From: Kitasatospora sp. MAA19
GTDB taxonomy: Bacteria; Actinomycetota; Actinomycetes; Streptomycetales; Streptomycetaceae
DNA: 64,000 nt
Assembly (NCBI RefSeq): GCF_029894125.1
Contig: NZ_JARXYZ010000013.1
Location: forward strand, 169,039 to 233,038
Direction: 5' to 3'
Position numbers and translations under genes: made by a program. Positions 42,265 through 51,600 of the stretch are shown here, piece by piece (positions within the stretch are counted from its first letter, which is position 1; each line of letters begins with the position of its first letter). A model generated the notes under the pieces. That model was not told where the DNA came from. It saw only the letters and a list, made by a program, of their open reading frames with translations, and did no database searches.

Positions 42265-43542
42265 TCAGGCCGACCAGCGGCCGGGCCGCCAGGCGCGCCG
42301 GCGGCCTGCGGTGCACATCAGGGCGGCGCCGACGATCAGGGTGACGCCCGCGACGGTGCCGCCGGCGATCAGGGCGGCCTGGTGGGGGGCCGGGTCCGGC
42401 GGCGGGGCCTGGACCAGGGACACCGTCAGGGCCGGCCTGGGGGTGGCCGTGGCGTCACCGGGCAGGGGGGTGCTGAGGGCGGCGAGGGGGTCGACGGTCC
42501 CGTAGCCGAGGTGCGGGTCGGGCAGGGCGGTGCCGGGGTGGTAGGCGGTGGCCCGGAGGCGATCGGCGAGGCGGGCCGGGGTGAGGTCGGGCCGGTAGGC
42601 GAGGGCCAGGGCGGCGGTGCCGGCCACCAGGGCGGTGGCGAAGCTGGGCCCGGCGCCGGTGAAGTAGCCCTTGCCACCGGGCCCGACGCTCAGCACCGCG
42701 TCGCCCGGGGCCGCCAGGTCGACCCGGACGGCGTCCGCCGCGCCGCTGGGCGGGGCGCCGTTGGGGGCCAGGTCGGAGACCGCCAGGACGTCCGGGAGGG
42801 CGGCCGGGTAGGCCGCGGCAGGCGGCGCGGACGGGGCGGACGGGGAGGTGCCGCCCTGGTCGGGGGCGGCCGGGGCGATCACCAGGGCGCCCTTGCCGGT
42901 GGCGTAGCGGACGGCGTCGCCCAGTTCGGCCTCGCCGGTCGGCAGCGCGAGACCGACCGCGATGACCCGGGCACCGCCGTCGGCCGCGTCCCGGACGCCC
43001 TTGGCCAGCAGGGCCGGGGTGGTGATCCCCGCGTCGTCGGTGACGGCCACGGCGAGGATCCGTGCCTCGGGGGCGATGCCGGCGAAGCCGACGCCGTCCT
43101 GGCGCCGGGCGGCGATGAGTCCGGCGAGGAAGGTGCCGTGGCCGACGCAGTCGCGGGTGGAGTCGCCGGTGCCGAACTCGCGCGGCCCGGGGGTGAGGCG
43201 GCCGTCCAGGACCCCGGATGCCGGGTCGACCCCGGAGCCGACCACGGCGACGGTCACCCCGGCGCCGCGGCTGAGCTGCCAGGCGGCCTCGGGGCGCAGG
43301 TAGGTCTGCGCCCACGGGGTCCGGTCGGTGCCCTTGTCCGAGGGCTTGAGGCAGCCGTCCGGCCGGCCGGCGCCCCGGTTCTGGCCGATCACGGGGAGCG
43401 CCGCCGGGTCGGCGCCGCCGGGTGTCGGGGTCGCCGTGCCGGGTGTCGGCGCGGCCCAGGCGGGGGCGGCCGGGAGCAGCAGGGCGCCGCAGCAGAGCAC
43501 GGCGGCGGCGGCCCGGACCGAGCGGCCCGGCACGCCGGTCAC
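42265..43542 (-). CDS. mycP: Mycosin-like membrane-anchored subtilisin (S8) protease
   Basis: The 425-residue product has a signal peptide (about 1-34, ending APAWAAP), an S8 protease domain and a C-terminal membrane helix (AALIAGGTVAGVTLIVGAAL) with an RRR stop: the layout of T7SS mycosins. The triad is present: Asp near residue 104 in VVGSGVDPASG, His near 134 in DCVGHGTFLAG, and Ser near 299 in GPSFATALVAG. The serine block is slightly divergent from the usual GTSxAxP. The GTG start overlaps the stop of the AAA gene by 4 bp. Mycosins stabilise the T7SS membrane complex and process substrates. Confidence 0.9.
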   Translation of the reverse strand: MTGVPGRSVRAAAAVLCCGALLLPAAPAWAAPTPGTATPTPGGADPAALPVIGQNRGAGRPDGCLKPSDKGTDRTPWAQTYLRPEAAWQLSRGAGVTVAVVGSGVDPASGVLDGRLTPGPREFGTGDSTRDCVGHGTFLAGLIAARRQDGVGFAGIAPEARILAVAVTDDAGITTPALLAKGVRDAADGGARVIAVGLALPTGEAELGDAVRYATGKGALVIAPAAPDQGGTSPSAPSAPPAAAYPAALPDVLAVSDLAPNGAPPSGAADAVRVDLAAPGDAVLSVGPGGKGYFTGAGPSFATALVAGTAALALAYRPDLTPARLADRLRATAYHPGTALPDPHLGYGTVDPLAALSTPLPGDATATPRPALTVSLVQAPPPDPAPHQAALIAGGTVAGVTLIVGAALMCTAGRRRAWRPGRWSA

Positions 43543-46500
43543 ACCGCGCTCCCCTGCGGCAGCCCGGGGATGTCCTGGGGCAGCAGCAGGCTGAGTTCGG
43601 ACAGGTCGCCGACGTCGAACCGGGCGAGGCGCCCGGCCTGCCGGGTGACCATCGCCTCCAGCGTCTGCCGGGCGAAGCGGCCGTTGCCGAAGTTGCGGTC
43701 CCGGGGGACGAGCGCGCACAACTCGCCGAGGGCTGCCAGGGTCTCGGGGGCGCAGACGTAGCCGGCCTCCTCCGCCTGGAGGCGCACGATGGTGACGAGT
43801 TCGTCCGCGCTGTAGTGGTCGAAGGCGATCTGCTGGGAGAAGCGGGAGGCCAGGCCCGGGTTGGAGCTCAGGAAGCCCTGCATCTCCTCCTGGTAGCCGG
43901 CCACGATCACCACGACCTCGTCGCGGTGGTCCTCCATGAGCTTCATCAGGGTGTCGACCGCCTCCTGGCCGAAGTCGCCGCCGGCGGCGCCGCCGCGCGG
44001 GGTGAGGGTGTACGCCTCGTCGATGAACAGCACGCCGCCCCGGGCGCGTTCGAAGGCGTCCCGGGTGAGCTGGGCGGTGTGTCCGATGTAGCGGCCGACC
44101 AGGTCGGCCCGGGCGGTCTCGACCAGCTGGCCGCGCGGCAGCACGCCCAGTTCGGCGAGCAGCGCCCCGTAGAGCCGGGCGACGGTGGTCTTGCCGGTGC
44201 CGGGCGGCCCGGCGAAGACCAGGTGGTGGCTGATCCGGGCGGTGGGCAGGCCGGCCTCCTCGCGGCGGCGGGCCTGGGTGATCAGATTGACCAGGTTCTC
44301 GACCTGTTCCTTGGCGGCGGACAGGCCGACCATCGCCCGCAGCTGGTCGAGCAGGTCGCTGCCGCGTTCGGCGCCCGGTCCGCCCGACCCGGCCGAGCGG
44401 GCCGCGCCGGCGAGTTCCTCGCCGAGGTCCTCCGGCAGCAGCTGGGCGAGGTCGGCGTCGGTGATGTCGGCCAGGACGGCCAGCCGGGACGCCTGACGGT
44501 CCACCATCTCCTCGAACACCTTGCGGGCGGCGCGGCCGTTGCCGAAGTCGGCGCCCTTGGGCATCCGGGTGAAGTGCGTGCCGAGCACCTCCCGGGTGGC
44601 GTCGGCGAGTTCGTAGCCGTGCCCGGCCGCGGCCCGCTCGACGATGGTGACCAGTTCCTCCGCCGAGTAGTTGCGGAAGTCCACGGTGCGGCTGAACCGG
44701 GAGGCCAGACCGGGGTTGGAGCCGAGGAAGGAGCGCATCTCGTCCGAGTACCCGGCGACGATCACCACCACGTCGTCGCGGTGGTCCTCCATCAGCTTGA
44801 CCAGGGTGTCGATGGCCTCGCGGCCGAAGTCCGGCCCGGTGCCGCCGGATCCGGCGGACAGCGTGTACGCCTCGTCGATGAACAGCACGCCGCCCAGCGC
44901 CGACTGGAACACCTCGGTGGTCTTGATCGCCGTGCCGCCGACGATGGACGCCACCAGGTCGGCCCGGGCGACCTCGGTGAGGTGGCCGCTGCGCAGCACG
45001 CCGAGCTCGGCGAGGATCGCGCCGTAGAGGCGGGCGACGGTGGTCTTGCCGGTGCCGGGCGGGCCCGCGAAGATCAGGTGCCGGCCCATCGGCAGCGCCG
45101 GCATCCCGGCCCGTTCGCGGCGCCGGGCCAGCTTGTTGAGGTTGACCAGGGTGGCGACCTGCTCCTTGACCCCCTCCAGGCCGACCAGCGCCTGCAGGGC
45201 CGCCTGCGGGCCCTCGGGCTCGGGCGGCGGCAGGTCGTCCGGGCCCTCCGCCGTGGGCTCGGCGCCGTCGGCCTCAGGCGCGCCGGCCGGCCGGGCGGCC
45301 ACCGGGCCGTCGTCGTCGGCGGCGGCGGTCGCGGTGCCGTGGCTGTCGGCCCGCCCGTTGTCCCGGCTGGTCAGGTTCTCCACCGAGAGCCGGTCGCTGG
45401 GCCTGGTCTGGCGCAGGCCCGAGCCGCGGTTGCCGGTGACGGTGCAGCCGGTGATCCGGATCGGCTCCTCGGATTCGGCGCGCAGCCCGTCCTGGGTATT
45501 ACCGACCAGCTCGCAGCCGGTCAGGGCGGCCCGGCTGCCGGCGGCCAGCAGGACGCCGTGCCGGCGGTTGCCGTGGACCCGGGAGCGGGCCATGGTCAGC
45601 TCGCCGCCGTCCTCGACCACGATGCCGTCGGCGGTGCATTCGGCGATGTCGCAGTCGCGGAGCCCGGCGATGCCGCCGTAGCCGACCTCGACCCCGGCGA
45701 CACCGGCCGCGTTCGGGGCTCCCTTGCCGGTCGCGGCGGTGCCGCGGACGGTGGTGCCGCCGACCTGGGTGTTGCCGCCGTCGGCGACCAGCAGGGCGGC
45801 CAGCCCGGTCGCGGCCAGCACCGAGGACTCCAGCCGCCCGCGCCCCTCCCGCAGCACCTCGACGCCGTGGCCGAGCACCTCGGCGACGTCCAGCCGGCGC
45901 AGCAGCGGGTTGGCCCCGTCGCGCACGCTGACTCCGGCGCCGGCCGCGCCGCGCACCTCCAGCCGGTCGAACTCGGCGGCGCTCTCCCCGACCAGTTCGA
46001 CGCCCGCTCCGCCGCTGTCGCGCACGACGGTGCGGGTCAGCGCCGGGCTGGACGCCTCGTCCACCAGGATGCCGGCCAGTTCGGCGCCGACCACCTCGCA
46101 CTCCTCGAAGGCACCCCGGGAGCGGTCGGTCACGTGGACGCCGTGGCCCTTGGTGCGCGCGGCCCGGAAGCGCCGCAGCACCGGGTCGGTGCCGCCGGCC
46201 AGGACGAGGCCGTGGCCGCGGGTGTCCTCGACCGCGCAGTCCTCCAGCAGCACCTGGGCGGCCGAGCTGAGGTAGACGCCGATCGGGGCGCTGCGGACGG
46301 AGGTGCGCAGCACCCGGGTGGTGCTCTGCTCCTCCAGCGCGATCCCCGGCTTGTCGGTGGCGGAGATCTCGCAGTCCTCGATCGAGCCGCGGCCCTCGCC
46401 GTTGGCGCACACCCCGTTGCCGCGGGCATCGCGCAGCACGCAGCCCCGGACCACGGGGTTGGCCCGCTCGCCGATCACCACGGCGGAGCTGCCGAGGTGT

Positions 46501-46970
46501 TCGATCACGCAGTCCTCGATCACGCTGGTGCCGGTGGAGGTCTCCACGATGCCGGCCCCGGCCGGGTTGACGACCCGGCAGCCGCGCATCGCCAGCGAGC
46601 CCTGCTGCCGGGTGAGCACGGCCGTCCAGGAGTTGCCCGCCACCTCGCAGTCCTCCAGGGCGGCCTGCCCGCGCGGGACGTCGACGGTGGGCAGTTCCTC
46701 GTCCTGCCCCTGGAGCACCAGCCCGGTCAGCTGGACGGCCTCGGCCACCACCTGGACCACCGCGCCCCGCCGGGGCGAGATCCGGACGCTGCCCCGGGCC
46801 TCCGCGGCGGTGATGGTCACCATCTTGGTGATCACCAGGTTCTCCTCGTAGCTGCCCGGGCGGACGCTGATCACCGTGCCGCTGCGGGCCGCCTCCAGCG
46901 CGGCGCCGATCGTGCGGTAGCCGCCGCCCTCGCGCTGCTCCGCACTGACCGTCAGCACATGGCGGGTCAT
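43539..46970 (-). CDS. Parallel beta-helix protein fused to two EccA/CbbX-type AAA ATPase domains
   Basis: The 1,143-residue product starts at an ATG behind GGAGGAG. Residues about 15-560 form a right-handed parallel beta-helix (pectin-lyase-like repeats such as VIEDCVIEHLGSSAVVIGER and ARSRVHGNRRHGVLLAAGSR). After an acidic Pro linker come two AAA domains of the CbbX/EccA type: AAA1 about 600-850 (Walker A GPPGTGKTT near 637, Walker B GGVLFIDEAYTL) and AAA2 about 885-1125 (Walker A near 920, GGVLFIDEAYTL). Both carry the family arginine block ASRF. EccA is the cytosolic T7SS ATPase; the beta-helix may be a substrate- or scaffold-binding arm. It overlaps the mycosin gene. Confidence 0.92.
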   Translation of the reverse strand: MTRHVLTVSAEQREGGGYRTIGAALEAARSGTVISVRPGSYEENLVITKMVTITAAEARGSVRISPRRGAVVQVVAEAVQLTGLVLQGQDEELPTVDVPRGQAALEDCEVAGNSWTAVLTRQQGSLAMRGCRVVNPAGAGIVETSTGTSVIEDCVIEHLGSSAVVIGERANPVVRGCVLRDARGNGVCANGEGRGSIEDCEISATDKPGIALEEQSTTRVLRTSVRSAPIGVYLSSAAQVLLEDCAVEDTRGHGLVLAGGTDPVLRRFRAARTKGHGVHVTDRSRGAFEECEVVGAELAGILVDEASSPALTRTVVRDSGGAGVELVGESAAEFDRLEVRGAAGAGVSVRDGANPLLRRLDVAEVLGHGVEVLREGRGRLESSVLAATGLAALLVADGGNTQVGGTTVRGTAATGKGAPNAAGVAGVEVGYGGIAGLRDCDIAECTADGIVVEDGGELTMARSRVHGNRRHGVLLAAGSRAALTGCELVGNTQDGLRAESEEPIRITGCTVTGNRGSGLRQTRPSDRLSVENLTSRDNGRADSHGTATAAADDDGPVAARPAGAPEADGAEPTAEGPDDLPPPEPEGPQAALQALVGLEGVKEQVATLVNLNKLARRRERAGMPALPMGRHLIFAGPPGTGKTTVARLYGAILAELGVLRSGHLTEVARADLVASIVGGTAIKTTEVFQSALGGVLFIDEAYTLSAGSGGTGPDFGREAIDTLVKLMEDHRDDVVVIVAGYSDEMRSFLGSNPGLASRFSRTVDFRNYSAEELVTIVERAAAGHGYELADATREVLGTHFTRMPKGADFGNGRAARKVFEEMVDRQASRLAVLADITDADLAQLLPEDLGEELAGAARSAGSGGPGAERGSDLLDQLRAMVGLSAAKEQVENLVNLITQARRREEAGLPTARISHHLVFAGPPGTGKTTVARLYGALLAELGVLPRGQLVETARADLVGRYIGHTAQLTRDAFERARGGVLFIDEAYTLTPRGGAAGGDFGQEAVDTLMKLMEDHRDEVVVIVAGYQEEMQGFLSSNPGLASRFSQQIAFDHYSADELVTIVRLQAEEAGYVCAPETLAALGELCALVPRDRNFGNGRFARQTLEAMVTRQAGRLARFDVGDLSELSLLLPQDIPGLPQGSAV

Positions 46971-47046
46971 GGCGCGTTCTCCTCCGTCGTTCGTGACTGT
47001 CGTGCGGTGGTGCGGGTCCGGCCGGGGGCCGGGTGGCGCAGGTCGG

Positions 47047-48528
47047 TCACCCGGTGCAGTTGGCCCGGATCGCGGACGCGGCGTGGTGGGCGTACGTCTT
47101 GGTGGGACCGTCCCAGTCCAGGCCGCGGTCGTGCAGCACCACGGCGATCTTGCCGCCGTTGAGCGGGAAGGTGCCCGCCGAGACCCACTGGCCCCGGCTG
47201 CCGACCTGGTTGACCGGGAAGGAACCGGACGCGGAGCCGCTCTGGACGGTGTAGAAGGACGGCGCCCCGCCGACCGCCTTGACGTCCCCGCTGTTCGGCA
47301 CGTACACCGAGAGCTGGCAGCTGCCGGTGGTGACCGACCCGGTGTTGAACGTCCAGACCACCGAGTTGTCGTGGTCCTTGGCGTCGCCCGACATCGGCAT
47401 CGAGTAGTAGCCGCCGCTGCAGCCGTCCCCCGCGTAGCCGCCGGAGTTGTTCCGCCAGCCCTCCTGCCCCTTGTCGAACCAGCCGCGTGCCTGGGCGCCC
47501 CCGCCGCTGCATCCCGGGCCGGCCACCCCGGCGTAGCTCGGCGGCGGGGGCGGGGCCGGCTGCGCGGCCTTGGCCGGGGGCTGGGCGGGGGGCGGCGCGG
47601 CCGGCTGCTGGGCGGCGGGCGGCTGCTGGGCGGCCGCCGGCGGCTGGGGCTGGGTCTGCGGGGCTCCGGCACCGGCACCGGCTCCGGCACCGGCTCCAGC
47701 GCCGCCACCACCACCGCCGCCCTGGCTGGCCGGCGCGCCGCCGGCGCTCTTGCTCGGGTCCGGCTTCCCACCGGTGGACGGCGCACCGCCGCCCGCCGGG
47801 ACCCGGCCGGCGAACGGCACGGTCTGGCTGCCGCCGTCGCCCTGGTCCGGCACGGCACCGCCGGCGGCGGCCGCGCCGCCGGCCGCCGCCGCGGCAGCGT
47901 CACCGGCCGGCGGGCCGGCGACCGGCTGAGCGTTCGCCACCGGCTGCTCGCCCAGCGGGTTCCCGTGCGCGTCGGCACCCGGGACGAACCCGTTGCCGCC
48001 GTCCTGCTGCGTGTACCCGGCCGGCGGCGGACCGTCCGCACCGGACGGCCCCGGGTCGTCCCCGCCGAACTTCGAGATGCCCAACGGCACACCGACCAGT
48101 ACCAGGCCCGCGATCACGGCCGCGGCCACCATCGGCCGGGAGATCCGGCGCGGTCCGCCGCCCTCCTCCTCGGCCGGCGCCGGGCCGGCGACCGCGGTCA
48201 CGCCCGCGGGCGCCTCGGCGGCGGCCGCAGCGGTCGCGGCACCCGTGGCGGGCTTCGCACTCTCGACGGCCGGCGCCGCGCCGCTGGCGGACACCGCCGC
48301 GGGCTCCTCCTTCGCCGGCCCGGACTTGGCGGGCTCGGCCTTGGCAGGCTCGGCCTTCGCCGACTCCGCGTTCGCGGGCTCCGCCTTCTCAGGCTCCGCC
48401 TTCGCGGCCACCGCCGGGCGGGCCTCCAACTCCTCGGGCACGACCCACGCCACGGCGGGCAGCTCGATCCCGGCGCCCTCCGCCCCTTCCGTCCGGCTCC
48501 CCCGGCCGCTCCGGTCCTTGCCCACCAT
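47047..48528 (-). CDS. Single-pass membrane protein with extracellular C-terminal beta domain
   Basis: The 493-residue product has a cytoplasmic Ala/Lys/Pro/Glu-rich region with EPAKA repeats (about 40-80), one membrane helix (MVAAAVIAGLVLVGVPLGI, about 133-151), a long Gly/Pro/Gln-rich extracellular stalk (about 155-360) and a C-terminal domain of about 130 residues with paired cysteines. That domain resembles golvesin-C/xanthan-lyase-type carbohydrate-associated beta modules (VVWTFNTGSVTTGSCQLSVY, YAHHAASAIRANC). The ATG at 48528 follows AGGGGGCC; a GTG at 48633 is possible but lacks a ribosome-binding site. It lies between the giant toxin-like gene and the AAA gene in the same operon and may present or dock the effector at the wall. 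Confidence 0.75.
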   Translation of the reverse strand: MVGKDRSGRGSRTEGAEGAGIELPAVAWVVPEELEARPAVAAKAEPEKAEPANAESAKAEPAKAEPAKSGPAKEEPAAVSASGAAPAVESAKPATGAATAAAAAEAPAGVTAVAGPAPAEEEGGGPRRISRPMVAAAVIAGLVLVGVPLGISKFGGDDPGPSGADGPPPAGYTQQDGGNGFVPGADAHGNPLGEQPVANAQPVAGPPAGDAAAAAAGGAAAAGGAVPDQGDGGSQTVPFAGRVPAGGGAPSTGGKPDPSKSAGGAPASQGGGGGGGAGAGAGAGAGAGAPQTQPQPPAAAQQPPAAQQPAAPPPAQPPAKAAQPAPPPPPSYAGVAGPGCSGGGAQARGWFDKGQEGWRNNSGGYAGDGCSGGYYSMPMSGDAKDHDNSVVWTFNTGSVTTGSCQLSVYVPNSGDVKAVGGAPSFYTVQSGSASGSFPVNQVGSRGQWVSAGTFPLNGGKIAVVLHDRGLDWDGPTKTYAHHAASAIRANCTG

Positions 48529-48660
48529 GGCCCCCTGGCCCTCGATGACGATGCTCGGCAGGGACGGCCGCCGGTCGGCCCCGGTCGAGGCGGCCGAACG
48601 GCACGTCCATTCGTCTCGACGGCCGGGAAGCACCCGGAGGTTCAGCAGCGGACGAACTCG

Positions 48661-51600
48661 TCAGCCGGTGTTCCTGTCACTGCTCTGGCCACGCCCTCCC
48701 CGGCTGTTCCCCCGCTTCCAGACACCCTGGCCCCGGCCCCGGCCGCGCCCGGGCGTCTGGCTGCCCCCTCCCGCCGAGCTCGATCCGGGTCCTCCCGCGA
48801 TGGTCGTCTGCGGGGTGGCCGGCGCCTGCTCGGAGGTCGTCGTCTGCGCGGAGCTGCTCGAACTGCTCGATTGCTCGGTCGCGGCCTGGTCAGCGTTCTC
48901 GTTCCGGTCCGAGCCCGACGGCTTGTCGCCGTCCTTGGATTCGGAGTCGTGCTCGGCCTCGGGTTCGGAGCCAGGCTCGGAGTCGGAGATGTACGGCTCG
49001 TCATGAGCACCCTGCGCCGGCGTGTAGCCCTGGGGAGCGACGATCACGCCGTTCACGAAGTCGAGCTTCTTGCCACCCTCCTTGGTCGGCACTTCGGTCC
49101 CGGTGATCTTCGCCTCCAGCGCGGCCATCGCCTTCGGGTGCTCCTTGATGCAGTCCGGTGCCGCCCAGCCGTTGAAGATCTTTCCGTGGGTACCGCCGGT
49201 CACCACGACGAAGCCGAGGCCCTTCGCGATGTGCTCGTTAAAGATGGCGTGAGCCCAGTGGCACGCCATGCAGTCGCGCTTCCTGCCACCGATCGGCCAG
49301 GGCGTCAGCCCCAGTTCGTCGGCCCTGGCCTTGCCCTTCTCCTCGGCCGTCCTCCCGCTTCCGCCTCTGGATGTCCCGCTGTCCGACCCCTCGCTGTCCT
49401 CCTTCTGCTCTGCGTCCGTCGCGTCCTCTTCCTTCGCCTCGGCCTCCTTCGTCTCCTCTTCCTTCGTCTCCTCGCTTCCCTCCTTCTCGGCTTCCTCCGC
49501 CTCCTTCTTCTTCTGGGCCTCCTCCGCTTCCTTGGCCTTCTTCACGGCCTCGTCGAACTCCGCCTGCATCCGCTTCTGGACCTCGTTCAGGAGGTCCATC
49601 TCACCGTGGAGGCAGCCCTCGCCCTTGCCCTTGACGTTGGGGAGCCACTTGATCTTGTTCGTTTCCTTCAGCGCCTCGCGGACCGCGTCAAATCCCCGGC
49701 TGTGGTCGTCGAAGCCCACGAAGTCCTTGCTCCGGTAGTTCCCGTCCCGAATCGCTCGGAGCTTCGCCAGGTCGTGGTTCCTGCCTTCCTGGCCCTCCGG
49801 CGTGGCAAGGTTCGCCAGGCGATCTGTCGCGTCCTTTATCTTGCCCGGCCCCATTCCGGAGTTACCCGCGACATGGACCACGCCGTCGATGACGGTCAGG
49901 GCGAGGTGCGGCGTGCCGGTGTCCTTGAAGCTCGCACCGCGGCCGTACCGGTCGGCGTCCATCATGACCCGCGCCATCCGGTCCAGGGAGCGGCCGAAAG
50001 CTCCGCGCAACGAGTCGGTCTCCTGCCCCAGAGGCGCCTCAAGGCTGGGCGCGCGCAGGTCGAGAGGCAGCTCCGAGTAGCCGGGCTCGCCGACTGTGCC
50101 ATTGGTGACGTAGAGCGTGCCGTCCCTTTCGATCACGTGCCCGATCTGGCTGCTCGCCGACTGCGAACTCGCGCCGCGCGAGGTCGAGCGGGGCGGGTTG
50201 TTCTCTCCCGGTGCCACGGTTCCACGACCACGACCACGACCGGTTCCACGACCACGACCGGGATCGGTATCGGTTCCACGCCCACGACCGCGCCCACCAG
50301 CGGGATCAGTATCGGTTCCACGCCCACGACCGCGCCCACCACCGGGATCGCTCGACGGCGTCGAACCGGGATCGGCGCTGGTCCCACGTCCGCGGCCCCG
50401 TCCGAACCCGCCCTGGGCTCCGCCCCTGGTGTCGTTCCCGCGTCCCCGGCCGCGATCAGCCCCGCGCGTCCCTGGCGGGGATGCGGCCGCCGAACTGCTC
50501 CCGGATCCGGCGGGGTTGAGGATCTGTTGGATGAGGTCGGCCTCCGAGAGCGGCTGCGGCGGCACGGGCGGCTCAAGGTCCTCGACGTGTTCCTCGCCGC
50601 CCTCCTCGACGTGTTCCTCGCCGTCGACGCCGCGCATGAACTCAAGGAAGCCGCCCAGCATCTCGTTGTCGGCGCGGGTCTCGCGGACCGGGTTGACCGG
50701 CCCGGCGTGCGCCGTTTCCGGGTTCTCCCCGAAGAGCCGCTCCAGGATGGGCAGCAGCACGGGCTCGTGGTCGCGGACCCAGTCGGCGCCGTTGTTGCGG
50801 GGCCGGCGGGTGCCCGGGTCGTCGCCGCGGTTGGTCCCGAGGTACACGTTGCTCAGCTGCGCGAAGAACTCCCGCTCGTCCGACGAGGAGTAGTTCCCGA
50901 CCAGCTTGCCGTCCTTGTCGTGTACCGGGCCGTCGGGCCAGGCGGCGGTCGACTCGGTGCCGAACAGCTGGCTCAGGGTGTCGGCCATGTGGTTGTCCAG
51001 GAACACGTCCCGCACGAGCGAGCGCTCGTCGTCGGTCAGGCTGAACTCGTGGAGGGCGTGGGCGAATTCGTGGGTCGTGGAGGAGTAGCCCTCCTCGAAG
51101 CCCGCCACCTCGCCGATGCCGGTGTCCTCGCCGAGCAGGTTCTCCTCGGTCACCGCGATGTGTTCGTGCTCGGCCGCGCCCCGGACGGTCTCCCAGAGGC
51201 GGCCACCCTCGCCGACGGTTCCGCCGGCCATGTGGCGGAAACCCTCGACCTCGGTCATCGCGACGTCGCGCGGCACGACCACCACGCGCACCCGCCGCGT
51301 CAACAGGTCGGACGCGACGTCCGGGTTCTGGAGCATCAGCTCCAGCTGGGCGTGCGCCGCCTGCCGCGCCGACGCCGGGCGGTGCACCCGGTGATCGACG
51401 TCCACCAGCAGGCGGGCGGCGACCGTCGCGAACTCCGCCGGGGACAGCCGCTCCCGCAGGGGTCCGACGAAGTCGGTGTCGGCCGCGAGGGCGCGGCGGA
51501 CGTCGGGCGAGAGCGAGTCCAGGGTCAGGAGCCGGTCCGGCAAGCCCATCTCCAGGATGTCGGACGCCCTCGGCGGCCCGGCGGGCGGAGGCGGCGGTGC

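Noticed and set aside
43422..46962. Long + strand frame antisense to the AAA/beta-helix gene
   Set aside because: It has no domains or signals. The minus strand encodes two intact AAA domains, so the + frame is a composition artefact.
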